Of a stretch of DNA of 64,000 nucleotides, positions 62,185 through 64,000 are shown in pieces. The notes under the pieces are model-generated. The model was not told where the DNA came from, did no database searches, and was given only the letters and a program-made list of their open reading frames with translations. The position numbers were made by a program, and so were the translations under genes. The DNA is taken from assembly GCA_905250025.1 (NCBI GenBank), contig CAJNOJ010000306.1, positions 1-64,000 on the forward strand, written 5' to 3'. How positions within the stretch are numbered: the stretch's first letter is position 1; every line of letters starts with the position of its first letter. The DNA is from Adineta ricciae (taxonomy: Eukaryota; Rotifera; Eurotatoria; Adinetida; Adinetidae).

Positions 62185-64000
62185 ACTAAAATTCAAACGA
62201 AAAATGAAACTGAAAGAAAAACAACAAAGGTAGATTCGTTCATGCGTCACAGTTACGGAAGACCATCGCCGAGCAATACTTTTTCTATATACGTATCTAT
62301 CACTTAAATAATCATATTTTCCTCGAATAAGACATCCCTTATTTGCGTAGGAAGAAATACATTACTTTTCCCTTATGTATGATTCATTCGAGGGGTCGAA
62401 TACTCAATATTTCCTGCATATTTACTTAACAGGAGCTGGAAAAAGAGTGTGAAGAGATAAAAATTTGGAGATAGAGTGGGTGCAGGTAGATAGGAAAGAG
62501 AAATCAGTAGTTTTCGATGTCATTAAATGATAATTTAGTAAATAAGAAAGAAGAAATCAAAATTGGGCTGGGTAGTATGCAGGAGATTGCATTGAATACA
62601 AATGGTCATATACGCTCTGTTATTTTTCAAAGAATACGAGTGCTTAGAAGTGACCTCCTTCCTTCGAAAATATTGTAGGTCAATAGAAGAGATCTATTCA
62701 TTCTGATTTCATTGTCTACCTTGGAAGCTCAAGAACACAATTCTCTCACAACAGGAGACGTATTCTGTTCTGTTTTTGCATCGCTGCTCGCTCTCTTTTC
62801 CTCTCCCATTAGGTCGGTCGACGATGTGAAAAGAAAAAGGAATCATTTCAAGTTATTTTTTGAACATACATATACATATATATATGCACACGCTGGCCTT
62901 GTTCTGTTCTCTTTTTCCTCTCGATCATCATCATCACTATTCATCCTGTCTACCTGTCGAGACGACAAGAGGAAGGTCCAAAACATTCGTATATAATAAA
63001 ACAAATTTTTTCGCTTTTCTCTCATTCATTCATTAGATTGAACACGATATCCGCACCAATACACTCTACACACACACACATATTTCGGTGACCTCAAGAA
63101 AAAAAAAAGAAAGAATGCAATAAACTCAACATCAAATAATTTGAATGAGAAAAAAAAGGAATTCTTTGTCGGTCTACTTCAACTCCGCCTTTTTTTTCTC
63201 ACTTCCATTGTCATGCTCCATGAATACTTTTATTTTCTCGTTTCGACCCTATACAGTTACTTGTCGCGCAGCCTAATTAAAAGCTGAACATAAATCTATG
63301 TGCAGCCGACAGGTGTTTGTAAGTAATGATGATACTGATAAGACATACGACAAACAACAGTCGATTGATGACGTCTATTTACGCTAAGCTCCTATTCTAC
63401 AGAGAAGTGCTAATGTAAAGCCTATGATCATATCAGCAATGTTCATTGTCGAAACGAGAGAAAAAGAAACTAGGTCACAACAACCTGTTACTTGTTCAAT
63501 CATTAATAACTTATGATCATTGACCTAGATAGACTTCTTTTTCATTTCGTTCGCAACTAATAGCAAAGTGTATGTATACGAAGGAGAAATGAATGATGCA
63601 TCCCAATCGTTTCTTTTCTTTTCTATGAAACTTTGATCAATGAACAATTCTTCTAGTCTATTTTCTACGCTTTGAATTCAATCTATATCGGTTTTGCTTC
63701 ATTTGACTTCTACTCTAGTTCAATTCTCGAATGTTTCTGTCTAGTGAATAGAATAAAAACAAAACAAACGATTTCATATTACAAGTTCATTTTGTACGCA
63801 GATATACCCTTGACGGAAGAAAAGCAAAACGAGAAAAAGAAGAAAGAGTTACTTGTTAACTCATTCACGGAAGATAAGATAATAGCGGTGAGGTGAAAGT
63901 CGATATATATTGTTTACCATCTTAAGAGATAAATACATTGGTTGGCTCTTCTATTGTATATGATAAGACACGTAAAGCAAGAAATTCTATTCGAATATGT
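62185..64000. other. Region upstream of ETV6, to window end
   Basis: No coding sequence could be supported. Contains a CA run near 63067-63079, an AT/TA stretch near 62868-62884 and many A- or T-tracts. Likely holds the ETV6 promoter and outron. Confidence 0.5.

Noticed and set aside
62712..63025. Frames on both strands upstream of ETV6
   Set aside because: Follow simple AT/CA repeats and have no domain.

Overview
The window looks like nuclear DNA of a bdelloid rotifer (Adineta/Rotaria/Philodina type). It is AT-rich and gene-dense. Nearly all introns are about 50-60 bp, GT..AG and tightly placed, and the proteins are clearly metazoan (ESRP, CSN1, POU6F, ETV6/Yan, KCTD, an Mcr-like TEP). Many genes have a pyrimidine-AG splice acceptor 0-30 nt before the start codon, as expected for spliced-leader trans-splicing, which is known in bdelloids. 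One segment is present twice with a few percent divergence, the usual relation of bdelloid alleles. The species call is inference; no marker gene is present.

Three single Ns (7987, 16349, 17432) divide the window into four contig-like pieces. Piece A (1-7986) and the start of piece D (17433-25276) carry the same three genes in the same order: ESRP/fusilli splicing factor, a small two-EF-hand protein, and COP9 signalosome subunit 1 on the minus strand. Piece B (7988-16348) has a repeat-family gene with an acidic nuclease-like core and CXC zinc motif, an ALG-2/PDCD6 gene with two interchangeable central exon cassettes, and ABT1. Pieces B and C share an exact 221-bp end overlap that was never merged. 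Piece C holds the first exon of a forkhead gene cut off at the next N. The double ESRP block is therefore more likely two haplotypes placed in one scaffold than a true tandem duplication.

Piece D from 25.4 kb on reads as continuous single-copy sequence. First comes a tight same-strand trio, ANGEL - LRPPRC - NIF3L1 (RNA end processing / mitochondrial RNA / NIF3), spaced 40-80 bp with trans-splice-type acceptors before the second and third genes: a candidate operon. ANGEL carries a 2-nt deletion. Then follow a synaptotagmin-like gene with two alternative first exons (minus), POU6F/pdm3 (plus), a minus cluster of ATP synthase g, a KCTD-like BTB gene and an aerolysin/ETX-fold-like gene, a phytanoyl-CoA dioxygenase family gene (plus), an unrecognised single-pass membrane protein (minus), a 570-aa protein with two alpha-crystallin domains (minus), a large LDLa-containing thioester-protein homologue lacking the thioester motif (minus), an intronless LURP-one-related gene (minus), and ETV6/Yan (minus). 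Large gene-free stretches flank the transcription-factor genes and the synaptotagmin-like gene.

Reading frames were checked by hand. For most genes the inferred exon joins give totals divisible by three and keep phase across every intron. No database search was possible; family calls rest on recognised motifs.
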